Notes: a model not told the origin generated them from the letters alone. A stretch of 62,765 nt of DNA from an uncultured Planctomycetaceae bacterium (GCA_903863885.1 CAIPEB010000582.1:1-62765); one strand, 5' to 3'. Shown: positions 8,063-16,759, counted from the stretch's first letter. Program-made: numbers and translations.

Positions 8063-9217
8063 TCAGGCTGCGGCCGCCCATCGCCGCGGCGCGGGCTCGA
8101 CGACCGATCCCTCGGCAATCATCTGCGAGGCCAGCAGGGCGATTTCGCGCTGAGCGTGTTCGATATCCGACAGCCGCAGCGGACCAAGCCGACGGATGCT
8201 CTTGCGCAGCTGTCGTCCCTGGCGCGACGGAAGTTGTGCAGTAATCCGGCTCAGCAGCGATTCATCGGCGCCGCTCAGTGCGACGAGAGTGATTTCAGGT
8301 TCAGCGGTCGCGAACACGGCCGCCAGGCCCCGGTCATCCAGCAATTCCAGATCCTCGAACGGCAACTGGAATTTCGGCACCATCGGGCGTTCCGCCTCGT
8401 CCGCATGTTCGTGTTCCGACGATTCGGCGTCTTCCGCCGACCCTTCGCAAGGTCCGTCGCCACGCGAAAGCCCGGGCGGGGTCCGCTCGGTTCGGGGCCG
8501 CAGCGCCGACGACGAACCCGCTTCCATTCCCAGGAGCGACGAAAACTGTTCGTCGTGACGCAGCATGGTGCGGACAATCACGTCGCGGTCCGAGCCGGCG
8601 GCGTCCAGAATCGACGTCACGGCCGAAAGACCGGCCGATCGGTTCTTCGCCGCGCGGATCTCGCCGGCGAGACGCTGCTCAAGTTCGACTTCGAGGTCCT
8701 GCAGCACCTGGGGATCTGCGCGGTCCAGTTCGGCTACGCGCCGCAGCACGTCTACCTGCAGACGCTCGGGCAGATGCTTGATGACTTCCGCCGAGCGGGC
8801 CGGCGGCAGGTGAGCGACCACTACCGCGACGATCTGCGGATGCTCGTGCCTGAGTTGCTGGGCAAGCGACTCGGAGGGAACCAGCCGCAGGGTTTGAAAA
8901 TGCGTGTGCCGTGAGTCGTCCGAGTGCTGCGGTTCCGGCAGGCTCTCGCCCGACGAGATTCTCCGGGCGAGAGTACTGTCCAACTCGACGCCCGCGTCGT
9001 CGCTGGGCATCGCGGCCCCGCCCGTTTCCAGAAACTCCCGCATCACTGCCGACATCTCTTCTTCCGAAACGTCGCCCAGCCACACGACCGCGTCGCGCAC
9101 GCGGCTCGCCAGATCCGGCGGAATGCGGTCCAGCAGCGTGTCGGCGGTCCGGTGGTCCAGCGACGAAACCAGGATCGCTGCTTTCCGCAAAGCAATCTGC
9201 GATTTGGAACTCACCAT
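8063..9217 (-). CDS. fliG: FliG, flagellar rotor/switch protein with an acidic linker insertion
   Basis: FliG links the MS ring (FliF) to FliM/FliN and carries the residues that meet the stator. The 384-residue protein has the N-terminal FliF-binding domain, a middle domain with the EHPQ motif (about 134-137) and a C-terminal torque domain with LGPLRLSDIEHAQRE. It is about 45-50 residues longer than typical FliG. The extra length is an acidic, Ser/Glu/His-rich stretch (about 232-285) between the middle and C-terminal domains, in the place of the hinge helix. It lies 60 bases after fliF. Confidence 0.94.
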   Translation of the reverse strand: MVSSKSQIALRKAAILVSSLDHRTADTLLDRIPPDLASRVRDAVVWLGDVSEEEMSAVMREFLETGGAAMPSDDAGVELDSTLARRISSGESLPEPQHSDDSRHTHFQTLRLVPSESLAQQLRHEHPQIVAVVVAHLPPARSAEVIKHLPERLQVDVLRRVAELDRADPQVLQDLEVELEQRLAGEIRAAKNRSAGLSAVTSILDAAGSDRDVIVRTMLRHDEQFSSLLGMEAGSSSALRPRTERTPPGLSRGDGPCEGSAEDAESSEHEHADEAERPMVPKFQLPFEDLELLDDRGLAAVFATAEPEITLVALSGADESLLSRITAQLPSRQGRQLRKSIRRLGPLRLSDIEHAQREIALLASQMIAEGSVVEPAPRRWAAAA

Positions 9218-9277
9218 CCCTTGTCCCTCAATCGATGAGCAAGCCAGTTCAACTATCCGCCGTCACCGGTCCGGCCG

Positions 9278-10932
9278 TTACGCCGCGTCTCCGATCCAGT
9301 TCTGCAACACGTTGGCCGCGGCCTCAGGATCGTCGCGCACCATTTCCGCCAGTTCGTCGCGCAGATTCCTGCCGACGATCTGGAATCGGCGAGGCGAATC
9401 CGGCGGGTCGGTTTCGCTTCCGGACGACTCTCCCGCGACCTGCTCGCCGGCCCGCACGACCGCCAGTTCGCCTTGCGGCGCCGGCCCGGCTTCCGGGGAA
9501 CGCAGCATGCCGCGCAGGAACAGGAAACTCGCACCCGCGAGCAGCAGCAGGCCCAGGGTCTGCCAGTTGCCGCCCAGCCACATCAGCAGAGTCTCCGCAG
9601 CGGTCGGCCCCGCGGGGATCGGCAGCGGCGCTTCGGTGTATGGAGTAACAGTCACTCGGGGAAGCGGGTCCACGCCCTGAGCCGCTTTCGGCAGCAGCGC
9701 GTTGACCGAGACCTCGATGTCCTTGACGATTTCATCTTCGATCGTCTTCAACTCGGCGGCCCCCGGGGTCTTTGCGGATTGGCCGGCCTGGTCCGTTGTC
9801 CGCTGTTTCCAGACCCTCAGGAAATAACTGCGCGGTATCCCGATCGACACACCCATCGACGTGGGCACAAAGGGGATCTTCTCGGTGACGCTCCGCGTGA
9901 CGCCGGTCACCACACGCTGATGTTCGCGGCGTTCCGCTGTCGTACTTTCGGGACCGCTCGACGAAGCCACCTGCGCCGACATATTGCCGATGCTTGAGAC
10001 GGCCCCGACACCCGATCGGCCGCCCGCGTCGCGTCGCGTCGCGATTGACTCCTTGCTGAAGTCCGTCACTTCGAGCGCGGCAGTTTCGGTTCGTACTTGT
10101 CGCTGACCGTCTGGTTCACGATTTCCTTGTCGAGCTCCACATGCACGGCCACCTTCACTTCGCCGTAGGCACTGAGCCGATCGAGGATCTTGCCGCGGTA
10201 ATAGTCCTCCAGTTCGCGCTGGTGTTTGGCGTAGAGACTGTCGCCGACCGCGCTCCCGTCTCCGATGCCCGGATAGGCCGTGCCCGTGTTCAGGTCGGTC
10301 ACCGTCACATTCTCCGGCTTGCACCCGCTGCCGCTGGCCACCGTGCTGCGGATCGACTCGACCTGTCTGGCAGACAGCGCCACGTTGCCTTTTCCTTTTA
10401 CCGACGCCAGACAGCGGCGTTCCCGGGTCCGCGGGAATTCCCCCGTCTCGACTTCCTGAATCTGCACGCGGGCCACGTCGATGCCGCTCACTTCCTCCAG
10501 GGTGGAAGCAAGCGATCGCTCGAGTGCTCGGTTCGCCTCCAGATCGCGGATCTGTTTCGACTTCAGCGGATTGTCGCCGGTGAACATCTTGTCCCAGGCC
10601 GTGTCGGGGGTCTCGGGCAGCGCTTGCGCGTCCCGCGCGGCGGCGATGTAGAGATTCCGCTGGCTGTGCGGCACGCGGATCCGATTGCCCGTCACTTCCC
10701 ACGCGTTCAAGCCTTTGCCCGAAAAGGCCGCTTCCATCGCGGAGATCTCGGCCTGCGAGAGGTCATGGCCGCCGAACAGATAGTCGTCCGCCCGATCCGC
10801 CTGCCGCCGGAACAGAAACACCAGGCTCAGTACGACAACTCCCAGCAGCAGTGCCGTCGTGATGCGAGCCGCCGGCGTCATCGTCTTCAGCAGATCCGTC
10901 GCTTGCGTGACTGACTTGTTGACGAAATCCAT
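9278..10932 (-). CDS. fliF: FliF, flagellar MS-ring protein, frameshifted as sequenced
   Basis: FliF builds the MS ring in the inner membrane. The start at 10932 (GGTGAGAT upstream) gives MDFVNKSVTQ, a first transmembrane helix (AALLLGVVVLSLVFLF-like) and the periplasmic ring-building motifs. This frame stops at 10066 after KYEPKLPRSK. The remaining half of FliF continues in another frame (ETAALEVTDFSKESI onward), with a second transmembrane helix (WQTLGLLLLAGASFLFLRG) and the FliG-binding C-terminus, ending at 9278. Switching frames between about 10066 and 10090 restores a full-length protein of about 551 residues; one missing base near 10087 explains it. No slippery heptamer is present, so an assembly error or a real inactivating deletion is more likely than programmed frameshifting. 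Confidence 0.9.
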
Positions 10933-11000
10933 AGCTATCTCACCGAGAACCCTTGATGGTTTTTCCTTCGGCAGCTGCGCTTATGCCCCGCACTTGCCGG

Positions 11001-11333
11001 TCAGATCCGGATGTCCTTGATTTCCTGGTAGGCCTGCAGCAGTTTGTTGCGCACCTGCATCATCATGTCGAACGAGAGGTCTGCTTTCTGGACGGCGGTC
11101 AGCACTTCGGCCGAGTTCACTTCGCCGCCGGTCATCAACTGCTCGACCGCAACGTCCGCCTGCTGCTGCATCGAGTTGACGTGATCGAGCGCCTCGAGCA
11201 GAAAGTCCTTGAACGAAGGCTGCCCCTCGAGCGTTGCCGGAGTCTGTCCGAGACCTGCGGCCTGGCCTGTGCCGGGTGCCTGCACTTGGCGCAGCGGCAT
11301 CGAGGACAACGGCAGGTTTATGGGTTGCATCAT
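11001..11333 (-). CDS. fliE: FliE, flagellar hook-basal body adaptor
   Basis: FliE joins the MS ring to the rod. The 110-residue product has a Pro/Gln-rich N-terminus and the conserved FliE C-terminal half: FKDFLLEALDHVNSMQQQAD, then GGEVNSAEVLTAVQKADLSF and MMMQVRNKLLQAYQEI. Two adjacent ATG codons (11333 and 11330) could serve as start. In many bacteria fliE follows flgB and flgC; here those rod genes are absent and a sigma54-type regulator gene precedes it. Confidence 0.95.
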   Translation of the reverse strand: MMQPINLPLSSMPLRQVQAPGTGQAAGLGQTPATLEGQPSFKDFLLEALDHVNSMQQQADVAVEQLMTGGEVNSAEVLTAVQKADLSFDMMMQVRNKLLQAYQEIKDIRI

Positions 11334-11440
11334 GTTCGGCGGCTCCGCGTCCCAGGGCTGTGAGGAAGCTGATTACTCCAGGATTCGCAGCGTCTGTTGT
11401 TCCATGCTCTCGCTGGTGACCGACCTCCTGTCATCCGGCG

Positions 11441-12850
11441 TCACGCCGCCCGGCTCGCAGTCTTGGCGCGCGGCGCGTATCCGTAGGCGCGGAGTTTGTT
11501 GGTGAGCGTCCGCACTCCGATGCCCAGGGCTCGCGCGGTCTGGACCCGATGGCCGTTGTAGTGTTCGAGCGTTGATTCGATCAGCCGACGCTCCATGCAG
11601 TGGAGGCTCGTACCAACCGGCGGTTCGTGCTGCTCGCCCTCGGCTTCAAGCCGATCTCCGTCGGGATCGATCAGCCAGGGGTGCAGATCATCGGCGGTGA
11701 TCACCGATTCGCCGAGGAGCACGCTGGCCCGCGTGATCAGGTTCTCGAGTTCGCGGACGTTGCCCGGCCAGTTGTACTGGACGAGCAGTTGGCGCGCGGC
11801 CTCGTCGAGTTGGCCGGGGCGGCGGCCGATCCGCGTGGCAGCCTGTGCGAGAAAATGTTCGGCCAGCATCGGCACGTCTTCGCGTCGATCGCGCAGCGGC
11901 GGCACGTGCAGCGGGACGACGGCCAGACGGTAGTAGAGATCTTCCCGGAAGCGGCCTTCGGCAACTTCCCGGCGCAGATCCCGGTTGCTGCTGGCCAGCA
12001 CGCGCACGTCGAGCGAGGTGGTTTCGCTGGATCCCACCCGTTCGAAGGTTCGTTCCTGCAGCACCCGCAGCAGCTTGGCCTGCAGCGGCAGGGAGATCTC
12101 GCTGATTTCGTCGAGGAGAATGGTGCCGCCGTCGGCCAGTTCGAATCGGCCGACGCGCGGCGCATCGGCGCTGGTGAACGCGCCCCGCTCGTGACCGAAC
12201 AGTTCGCTCTCCATCAACTGCGGCGAAAGCGCCGGGCAGTTCAGGCTGACCAGCGGCTTTGCTGCCCGGCGGCTCGCAGCGTGCAGCGCTCGGGCGACCA
12301 GTTCCTTGCCGACGCCGCTTTCCCCCGTGATGAGCACGGTTTCGCCGGTCGGTGCGGCCTGCTGGATCTTGCGGCGCAGCGACTGCATTGCCGGGCTGGA
12401 GCCGATCATCGCGGCCGAAGTGAACGGATCGGTCCGCAGAGGTGCTCGCGGTGTTTCCGAGTCGCCCTCCCGCAGCGCGCGGCAGACCAGTTGTTCGATC
12501 TGGTCCACATTGAAGGGCTTTTCGATGTAGTCGAATGCTCCGTACCGCATGGCCTCGACGGCCGACGAGACCGATGCGTGCGCGGTCACCATCACGATCT
12601 GCGCCTCGTCGCCGCGTTCATGCAGAGCCCGAATGAACTCCAAGCCGTTCATGCCCGGCATCTGCAGATCCGTGATGATCACGTCGAACGATGCATGCTC
12701 GAGACGCCGCAGGGCTTCCACGGCGCTGGCGCAGCAGGTCACCTGGTGGCCGGCGCACTCGAGAATGTCGCCCATCGACTGGCGCGCGCTCGGATGGTCG
12801 TCCACGATCAGCACCCTGCCCGTCAGCGGTCCATCGTTGGTCCAACTCAT
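11441..12850 (-). CDS. NtrC-family response regulator, probable flagellar gene activator
   Basis: A 469-residue three-domain regulator. The receiver domain has the acidic pair VDD (16-18) and phosphoacceptor Asp61 (IITDLQMPG). The AAA+ domain has Walker A GESGVGKE (176-183) and Walker B TILLDE (243-248). A Fis-type helix-turn-helix lies at about 420-460 (RVQTARALGIGVRTLTNKLR). The sigma54-contacting loop reads GAFTSA (223-228) instead of the usual GAFTGA. Its start overlaps the kinase stop by 4 bases, and it precedes fliE in the same run of genes, so it probably acts like FlrC/FlgR on later flagellar genes. No clear -24/-12 promoter was seen inside this window. Confidence 0.93.
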   Translation of the reverse strand: MSWTNDGPLTGRVLIVDDHPSARQSMGDILECAGHQVTCCASAVEALRRLEHASFDVIITDLQMPGMNGLEFIRALHERGDEAQIVMVTAHASVSSAVEAMRYGAFDYIEKPFNVDQIEQLVCRALREGDSETPRAPLRTDPFTSAAMIGSSPAMQSLRRKIQQAAPTGETVLITGESGVGKELVARALHAASRRAAKPLVSLNCPALSPQLMESELFGHERGAFTSADAPRVGRFELADGGTILLDEISEISLPLQAKLLRVLQERTFERVGSSETTSLDVRVLASSNRDLRREVAEGRFREDLYYRLAVVPLHVPPLRDRREDVPMLAEHFLAQAATRIGRRPGQLDEAARQLLVQYNWPGNVRELENLITRASVLLGESVITADDLHPWLIDPDGDRLEAEGEQHEPPVGTSLHCMERRLIESTLEHYNGHRVQTARALGIGVRTLTNKLRAYGYAPRAKTASRAA

Positions 12851-13740
12851 GCTGCTGCCTCCCTCACTCGATCCGGGATGCGAAGAATGAACGCCGCGCC
12901 GCCCTCCGGGCAGTTGACGGCTTGGATATCCCCGTGGTGCGCCTCGGCAATGCGATAAACGATCGCCAGCCCCAGTCCGGTGCCCTCCGACTTTGTGGTG
13001 AAGAAGGGCTCGAAGATGCGATTACGCACCGGAGCGTCGATACCGGGACCGGAATCCGCGACTTCCAGTTCGATGCCCGCCGGCCCGTGACACGCCGTGA
13101 ATGTCAGTGCCCCGCCGCGAGGCATTACGTCCAGTGCGTTGAGAACGAGGTTGAGCAGTGCCCGCCGCAGCATGGCGGCATCCGCCCACAACTGCATATC
13201 CGGCGGGATTTCCAGACAGGTCTCGATCCCCTGCGCGTCGAGTTGCGGGGCCAGCGATTGACAGACATCCGCGACGAGGCTTCGCACGTCGAGGTCGCGG
13301 CAAACCGGATCGCGGTCCTGTGCGAAATTCAACAGGTCGCTGACCGTTCCGCCAACCGACGAAACGCCGGCCTCGATGTTCTCAACGATCCGCAGCGAGG
13401 ACGAATCGCCGCTCAGCCTGCGTTTCAGAAGGCTGAGGTAGAGCGTGACGGGGGCCAGCCCGTTGCGGACCTCGTGAGCCACATGGGAAGCCATCCTGCC
13501 CAGGTCGGCCAGACGGTTCGTGCGGGCCAGTTCCCGGTTCTTGGCTTCCAGCTCGCGGGTCAGCCGCCGGACTTCCTCGCGCAACGTCTCGTGCGTCTTC
13601 TGCAGTCGGTCCGTCGCGACGTTCCACGCGTCCAGCACCTGCTCCAGTTCCAGCCGCTGCAGATGCATCCGCGGCGACGTTTCGTGGGCCGGTGCCGGCG
13701 TCCCGTGTTCCGTCTCGTAAACTTGTCCGGAAGATCTCAT
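12847..13740 (-). CDS. Cytoplasmic sensor histidine kinase (NtrB/FlrB/FlgS type)
   Basis: A 297-residue kinase without transmembrane segments. It has a coiled-coil N-terminus (about 45-80), a dimerisation/phosphoacceptor domain with VAHEVRN (His89), and a catalytic domain with N box LLNLVLNALDVM, G1 DSGPGI, F box FEPFFTTK and G2 GTGLGLAIV. It overlaps the flgN stop and the regulator start by 4 bases each, which couples all three. The absence of a PAS or membrane sensor suggests an internal, possibly assembly-linked signal, as for FlrB and FlgS; that is inference from the family. Confidence 0.92.
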   Translation of the reverse strand: MRSSGQVYETEHGTPAPAHETSPRMHLQRLELEQVLDAWNVATDRLQKTHETLREEVRRLTRELEAKNRELARTNRLADLGRMASHVAHEVRNGLAPVTLYLSLLKRRLSGDSSSLRIVENIEAGVSSVGGTVSDLLNFAQDRDPVCRDLDVRSLVADVCQSLAPQLDAQGIETCLEIPPDMQLWADAAMLRRALLNLVLNALDVMPRGGALTFTACHGPAGIELEVADSGPGIDAPVRNRIFEPFFTTKSEGTGLGLAIVYRIAEAHHGDIQAVNCPEGGAAFILRIPDRVREAAA

Positions 13741-14186
13741 GTGTCGGAACTCAAATCCAGTTGTGCCATCGGACCGGGTCCAGCGGAGACGTAAGCCTGA
13801 ACGGCCTGCTCGGCGGTGTGCGTGCCTTGCAGTTCACCGGCCGCCAGATCGCGCCGCCTCACCAGCTCCCGTTCGCATGCGACTTCGATCTTTACGATTT
13901 CCCGCAGCACCGATTCGCATTGCTCCACGACGCCCCGCGCCCGCTGGCGGTCCTGCGGCGACCGCCACTGACGGCGGTCCGGATCCTGGCCGCGGAAGGG
14001 CTTCATTTCGTCCTCGATACTCTGCAGCGGCGTCAGTAGCCTGTGCTTGGACGCAAGGAGACCGATCAGCAGCTCCGTTTCCCCCTGGCGCACCAGCTGC
14101 AGCTGCCGCTGAGCCAGGGAGTGCAGTTGCGTCAGCACCTCCAGCTTGCGATCGATCAGCCTGGCCAGGTTGTCCGTTTCGAGCAT
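13737..14186 (-). CDS. flgN: FlgN-like flagellar export chaperone
   Basis: FlgN-family proteins are helical chaperones for the hook-associated proteins. The 149-residue product from the ATG at 14186 (MLETDNLARLIDRK) is almost wholly alpha-helical with heptads through about residue 120. It contains the FlgN-like pattern of an N-terminal LARLIDRKLEVLTQLHSLAQRQ-type helix followed by a loop and a central Arg-rich helix. It is first in the promoter-proximal part of the cluster and overlaps the kinase gene by 4 bases. GGGGAG precedes this ATG; the longer frame has no ribosome site. FlgN families diverge quickly, so the assignment is by fold and context. Confidence 0.68.
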   Translation of the reverse strand: MLETDNLARLIDRKLEVLTQLHSLAQRQLQLVRQGETELLIGLLASKHRLLTPLQSIEDEMKPFRGQDPDRRQWRSPQDRQRARGVVEQCESVLREIVKIEVACERELVRRRDLAAGELQGTHTAEQAVQAYVSAGPGPMAQLDLSSDT

Positions 14187-14301
14187 GACAGAGGCTCCCC
14201 ATCCGTAGCGAGGCTCCGCCGGCCTGTCTTCTTCGCGTTGCTCTTCCGGCCGTTCGGTGACCATGAGAACGCACGAATTCCATTTCGTCGCGAAAACTCA
14301 C

Positions 14302-14326
14302 CGAGCGCGCGTACTTTCGGCGCTCG
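14302..14326 (-). other. Stem-loop in the flgN leader / after the esterase gene
   Basis: CGAGCGC and GCGCTCG form a perfect 7-bp inverted repeat with an 11-base loop. On the minus strand it is followed within a few bases by GTGAGTTTTC. It could be a weak terminator for the esterase-fold gene or a leader structure downstream of the promoter at 14343-14372. Function not determined. Confidence 0.45.
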
Positions 14327-14342
14327 CACAAAAAGAGGGGGG

Positions 14343-14372
14343 GTTGTACCCGAAACGTCAGCGGCGTGTCAA
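14343..14372 (-). promoter_or_regulatory. Sigma70-type promoter for the flgN-kinase-regulator-fli operon
   Basis: On the minus strand: -35 TTGACA (14372-14367), 18-base spacer, -10 TACAAC (14348-14343). The predicted start of transcription is near 14336, leaving a leader of about 150 bases before flgN. The -35 box overlaps the TGA stop of the esterase-fold gene upstream. It closely resembles the promoter at 15367-15395. Confidence 0.6.
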
Positions 14373-15136
14373 TTCAGATCCAGATACTCAGACGTCTCGC
14401 GGTTGGCCTCGGAAGGCACGCCGGTGACCTGCTCCATGACCCACACGTCGATGTCGTGCAGAATCTGGGTGCTGAGTTCGTCGCCTCCGGGATACTGTCG
14501 CAAAGTGACCGACAGTCCGGCGGCGTGGAAGAGACACAGTTCCTCGCAGGTGCGATCGAGCGGATACGCACTCGACTCGCGCCCCTGGGCGATAAACAGC
14601 GGAAGACGACGGGCTCGTCTCAGTTCGCTCAACGGATTGCCGTCGGCCGGAAACGGACCGCCAACGGTCAACGCGCCGGCAAACTGGCCGGGATACTGAA
14701 GCGCAATGCGGAACGCCATCGTTCCACCGCATTCGAATCCTGCAAGAAACACCCGATGAGCCGCGATGTTGAATCGGTCCTTGACCGCATCCACACATTC
14801 AAACACGCGTTGGGCGGCATCCGAGGCAGTCGCCGAACTGCCGCCCCACGTGAACCCTTTCGCCCCGTCGGCCGGCAGCACTCCGCGCGGCGCGACCGCC
14901 ACGTAATTCCGCATGCTGATCAGCGGCATGATGCGTTTCAGCTGCCTCTCGTCACCGCCGTGACCGTGCAGCCAGACCAGAAGCGGGTAGGCGTAATTCG
15001 GTTCGTAGTGCATCGGCGCAAAAATCGTATGCTTGCCCGGGCACGACGAAGAAGAAGTGAACAGGCCCCCTTCGAGTTCAATCTGGGGACCGGCTTGATT
15101 GTCGGACGATTGCTTCCGAAGTTCGATGCGATTCAT
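14369..15136 (-). CDS. Alpha/beta-hydrolase (phospholipase/carboxylesterase fold) lacking the catalytic triad
   Basis: A 255-residue protein with the fold pattern of the PF02230-type esterase family: PLLVWLHGHGGDE (oxyanion region, about 51-63), VAVAPRG, a polyaromatic loop GFTWGGSS, and a nucleophile-elbow position AGFECGGTMAF. In active members the elbow reads GFSQGG; here the Ser is Glu and the next residue is Cys. The usual Asp loop reads GRESSAYPLD, and the position of the catalytic His (GHE) reads GGDELST. So all three triad positions look altered, and the protein may be non-catalytic or bind a ligand. The ATG at 15136 has GAAGG upstream. It has its own promoter at 15367-15395. Confidence 0.75.
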   Translation of the reverse strand: MNRIELRKQSSDNQAGPQIELEGGLFTSSSSCPGKHTIFAPMHYEPNYAYPLLVWLHGHGGDERQLKRIMPLISMRNYVAVAPRGVLPADGAKGFTWGGSSATASDAAQRVFECVDAVKDRFNIAAHRVFLAGFECGGTMAFRIALQYPGQFAGALTVGGPFPADGNPLSELRRARRLPLFIAQGRESSAYPLDRTCEELCLFHAAGLSVTLRQYPGGDELSTQILHDIDVWVMEQVTGVPSEANRETSEYLDLN

Positions 15137-15584
15137 AGCCACCCTTCTTCAGGAAAAGCCGCCCCTGCTCTCGGACAGCCAACCTCTTTCTGCAACAAAT
15201 GGTTCGGGCCGATGACTCCGCCACCACCACCGGCAGTCAGATCGATGCAAATCGCTCTCGCTCCGGCACGGGATCGGCAGCGTCGTGAAAAACGAGACAG
15301 GGCCGATCATCGCCTTCGCGGCACACGCCAGCCCTGAATCGGGCCAGCCAACCTCCAAAGCGTCGCGTTGTAAAGGACCACTTTGCGCGTGTCAATCGCA
15401 GCTCTGTTTTTTCAACCCGCATGCTAGCACGTCTCGGATGACGGTCCAGCGATCGGCGGAGAAAACCGGCTCGCGGCGGCAGGCCAGAACGGTCTGAAAC
15501 CGGCCTGCTGCCGGCGGGCGGCGAACCACGAACCGATCCTCTGCGGCGCAAAACACGTCACGCACGCGCCCGACTGCAGCCTGC
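15137..15584. other. Non-coding interval between the esterase-fold gene and mdh
   Basis: About 450 bases with no convincing gene; open frames here are short and Arg-rich, as expected from chance at high GC. The interval holds the promoter at 15367-15395 and a roughly 215-base transcribed leader before the esterase-fold gene. A TTTTTT run near 15410 lies upstream of that promoter on the minus strand. No terminator for mdh is obvious. Confidence 0.6.
15367..15395 (-). promoter_or_regulatory. Sigma70-type promoter for the esterase-fold gene
   Basis: On the minus strand: -35 TTGACA (15395-15390), 17-base spacer, -10 TACAAC (15372-15367). This is a near-consensus housekeeping promoter with ideal spacing. 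Transcription would start near 15360, about 220 bases before the start codon. Confidence 0.65.
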
Positions 15585-16532
15585 CTACTTTGCCAGCAGC
15601 TGGTTCATCACCTGGACCAGTCCCTTGACCGCATCCACGCTTTTCTGAAATGCGACTTTTTCGTCTGCGTCGAGTTGCAGTTCGACGATGCGTTCCACGC
15701 CGCCGGAACCGAGCACGACGGGCACGCCGACATAGTAGCCGCCGACGCCGTATTCCTTGTCGCAGTAAGCGGCGCAGGGGATGATGCGTTTCTTGTCGCG
15801 AACGATGGCTTCAACCATCTGGGCGGTGGCTGCCGCCGGGGCATAGTAAGCGCTGCCCGTCTTCAGCAGTCCGACGATTTCCGCACCTCCGTTGCGAGCG
15901 CGATCAACAATCTGGTCCAGCCGCTCCTTGCTCATCAACCGGGTAATTGGAATGCCGCCGACGGCGGTGCAGCTCGGCATCGGCACCATCGTGTCCCCGT
16001 GACCGCCCATCAGCAGTGCGGTGACATCCTCGACGCTGACCCCCAGTTCCATCGCGATAAAGGTGCGGTAGCGGGCCGTGTCGAGCACACCGGCCTGGCC
16101 GATGACGCGATTCGGCGGAAACCCGGTGACCTGCTGGGCGCACTGCACCATCGCATCGAGCGGATTGCTCACCACGATCACGATCGCGTCGGGGCTCGTT
16201 GCCTTGACCTGCTCGGCGACCGCGGACACGATCTTCGCATTGGTGGTCAGCAGATCATCGCGGCTCATGCCGGGCTTGCGCGGCACTCCGGCCGTGATCA
16301 CCACGACGTCGCTGCCTGCGGTCGGCCCGTAGTCGGTGGCGCCCGTCACGTTGACATCCGCGCCGGCGATTGGCATCGATTGCAGCAGATCCAGCGATTT
16401 TCCCTTGGGCATGTCGCCGGTGGCCGGGATATCAACGAGCACGATATCTCCCAGTTCGGCCGCCGCGCACCAATGTGCGGTGGTTGCCCCGACGTTGCCA
16501 GCCCCGACGATTGTGATTTTTGCGCGACGCAT
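15585..16532 (-). CDS. mdh: Malate dehydrogenase (LDH-like, NAD-dependent)
   Basis: Oxidises malate to oxaloacetate in the TCA cycle. The 315-residue protein has the Rossmann motif [11 protein letters not shown] (8-18), the substrate-specificity loop [13 protein letters not shown] with the malate-type Arg residues, the NAD-site segment VVSNPLDAM and the catalytic HGDTMVP. Length and motifs match the LDH-like Mdh group. The frame extends upstream, but the ATG at 16532 gives [10 protein letters not shown] and has GGGAGCTC before it. It stands alone with a roughly 190-base leader from the candidate promoter at 16724-16753. Confidence 0.96.
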   Translation of the reverse strand: MRRAKITIVGAGNVGATTAHWCAAAELGDIVLVDIPATGDMPKGKSLDLLQSMPIAGADVNVTGATDYGPTAGSDVVVITAGVPRKPGMSRDDLLTTNAKIVSAVAEQVKATSPDAIVIVVSNPLDAMVQCAQQVTGFPPNRVIGQAGVLDTARYRTFIAMELGVSVEDVTALLMGGHGDTMVPMPSCTAVGGIPITRLMSKERLDQIVDRARNGGAEIVGLLKTGSAYYAPAAATAQMVEAIVRDKKRIIPCAAYCDKEYGVGGYYVGVPVVLGSGGVERIVELQLDADEKVAFQKSVDAVKGLVQVMNQLLAK

Positions 16533-16723
16533 TCTTATGAGCTCCCGGTTCGAATATCCAAACAACGACATGACTCTGGAAAGGAATTTGTTCTGCTTCA
16601 GCGCCGTCTCGAGAACGGTCGGGCTCCCGCCGGCGTCTTGCGCAAAACAACTGCCGCAAGCCGCAGTCATATGCCCGAGTCATACGTCCGAGGGTACGAC
16701 TCGCTCAGGACTTGCCGAACGCA

Positions 16724-16753
16724 CGAATATCGACCATGCCCGCGCGAAGTCAA
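16724..16753 (-). promoter_or_regulatory. Candidate sigma70 promoter for mdh
   Basis: On the minus strand TTGACT (16753-16748) is followed after 18 bases by TATTCG (16729-16724), or after 17 bases by ATATTC. Both -10 readings are imperfect. It lies just after the stop codon of the upstream gene and is the best match before mdh. Confidence 0.35.
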
Positions 16754-16759
16754 GGGGGC

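Noticed and set aside
10066-10090. Programmed -1 frameshifting in fliF
   Set aside because: The site (CCGAAACTG) is not a slippery X-XXY-YYZ heptamer, and no downstream pseudoknot or upstream Shine-Dalgarno stimulator was recognised.
11377-11450. A short leader-peptide frame before fliE (ending MEQQTLRILE)
   Set aside because: Too short to judge, with no conserved motif and only a mediocre ribosome site.
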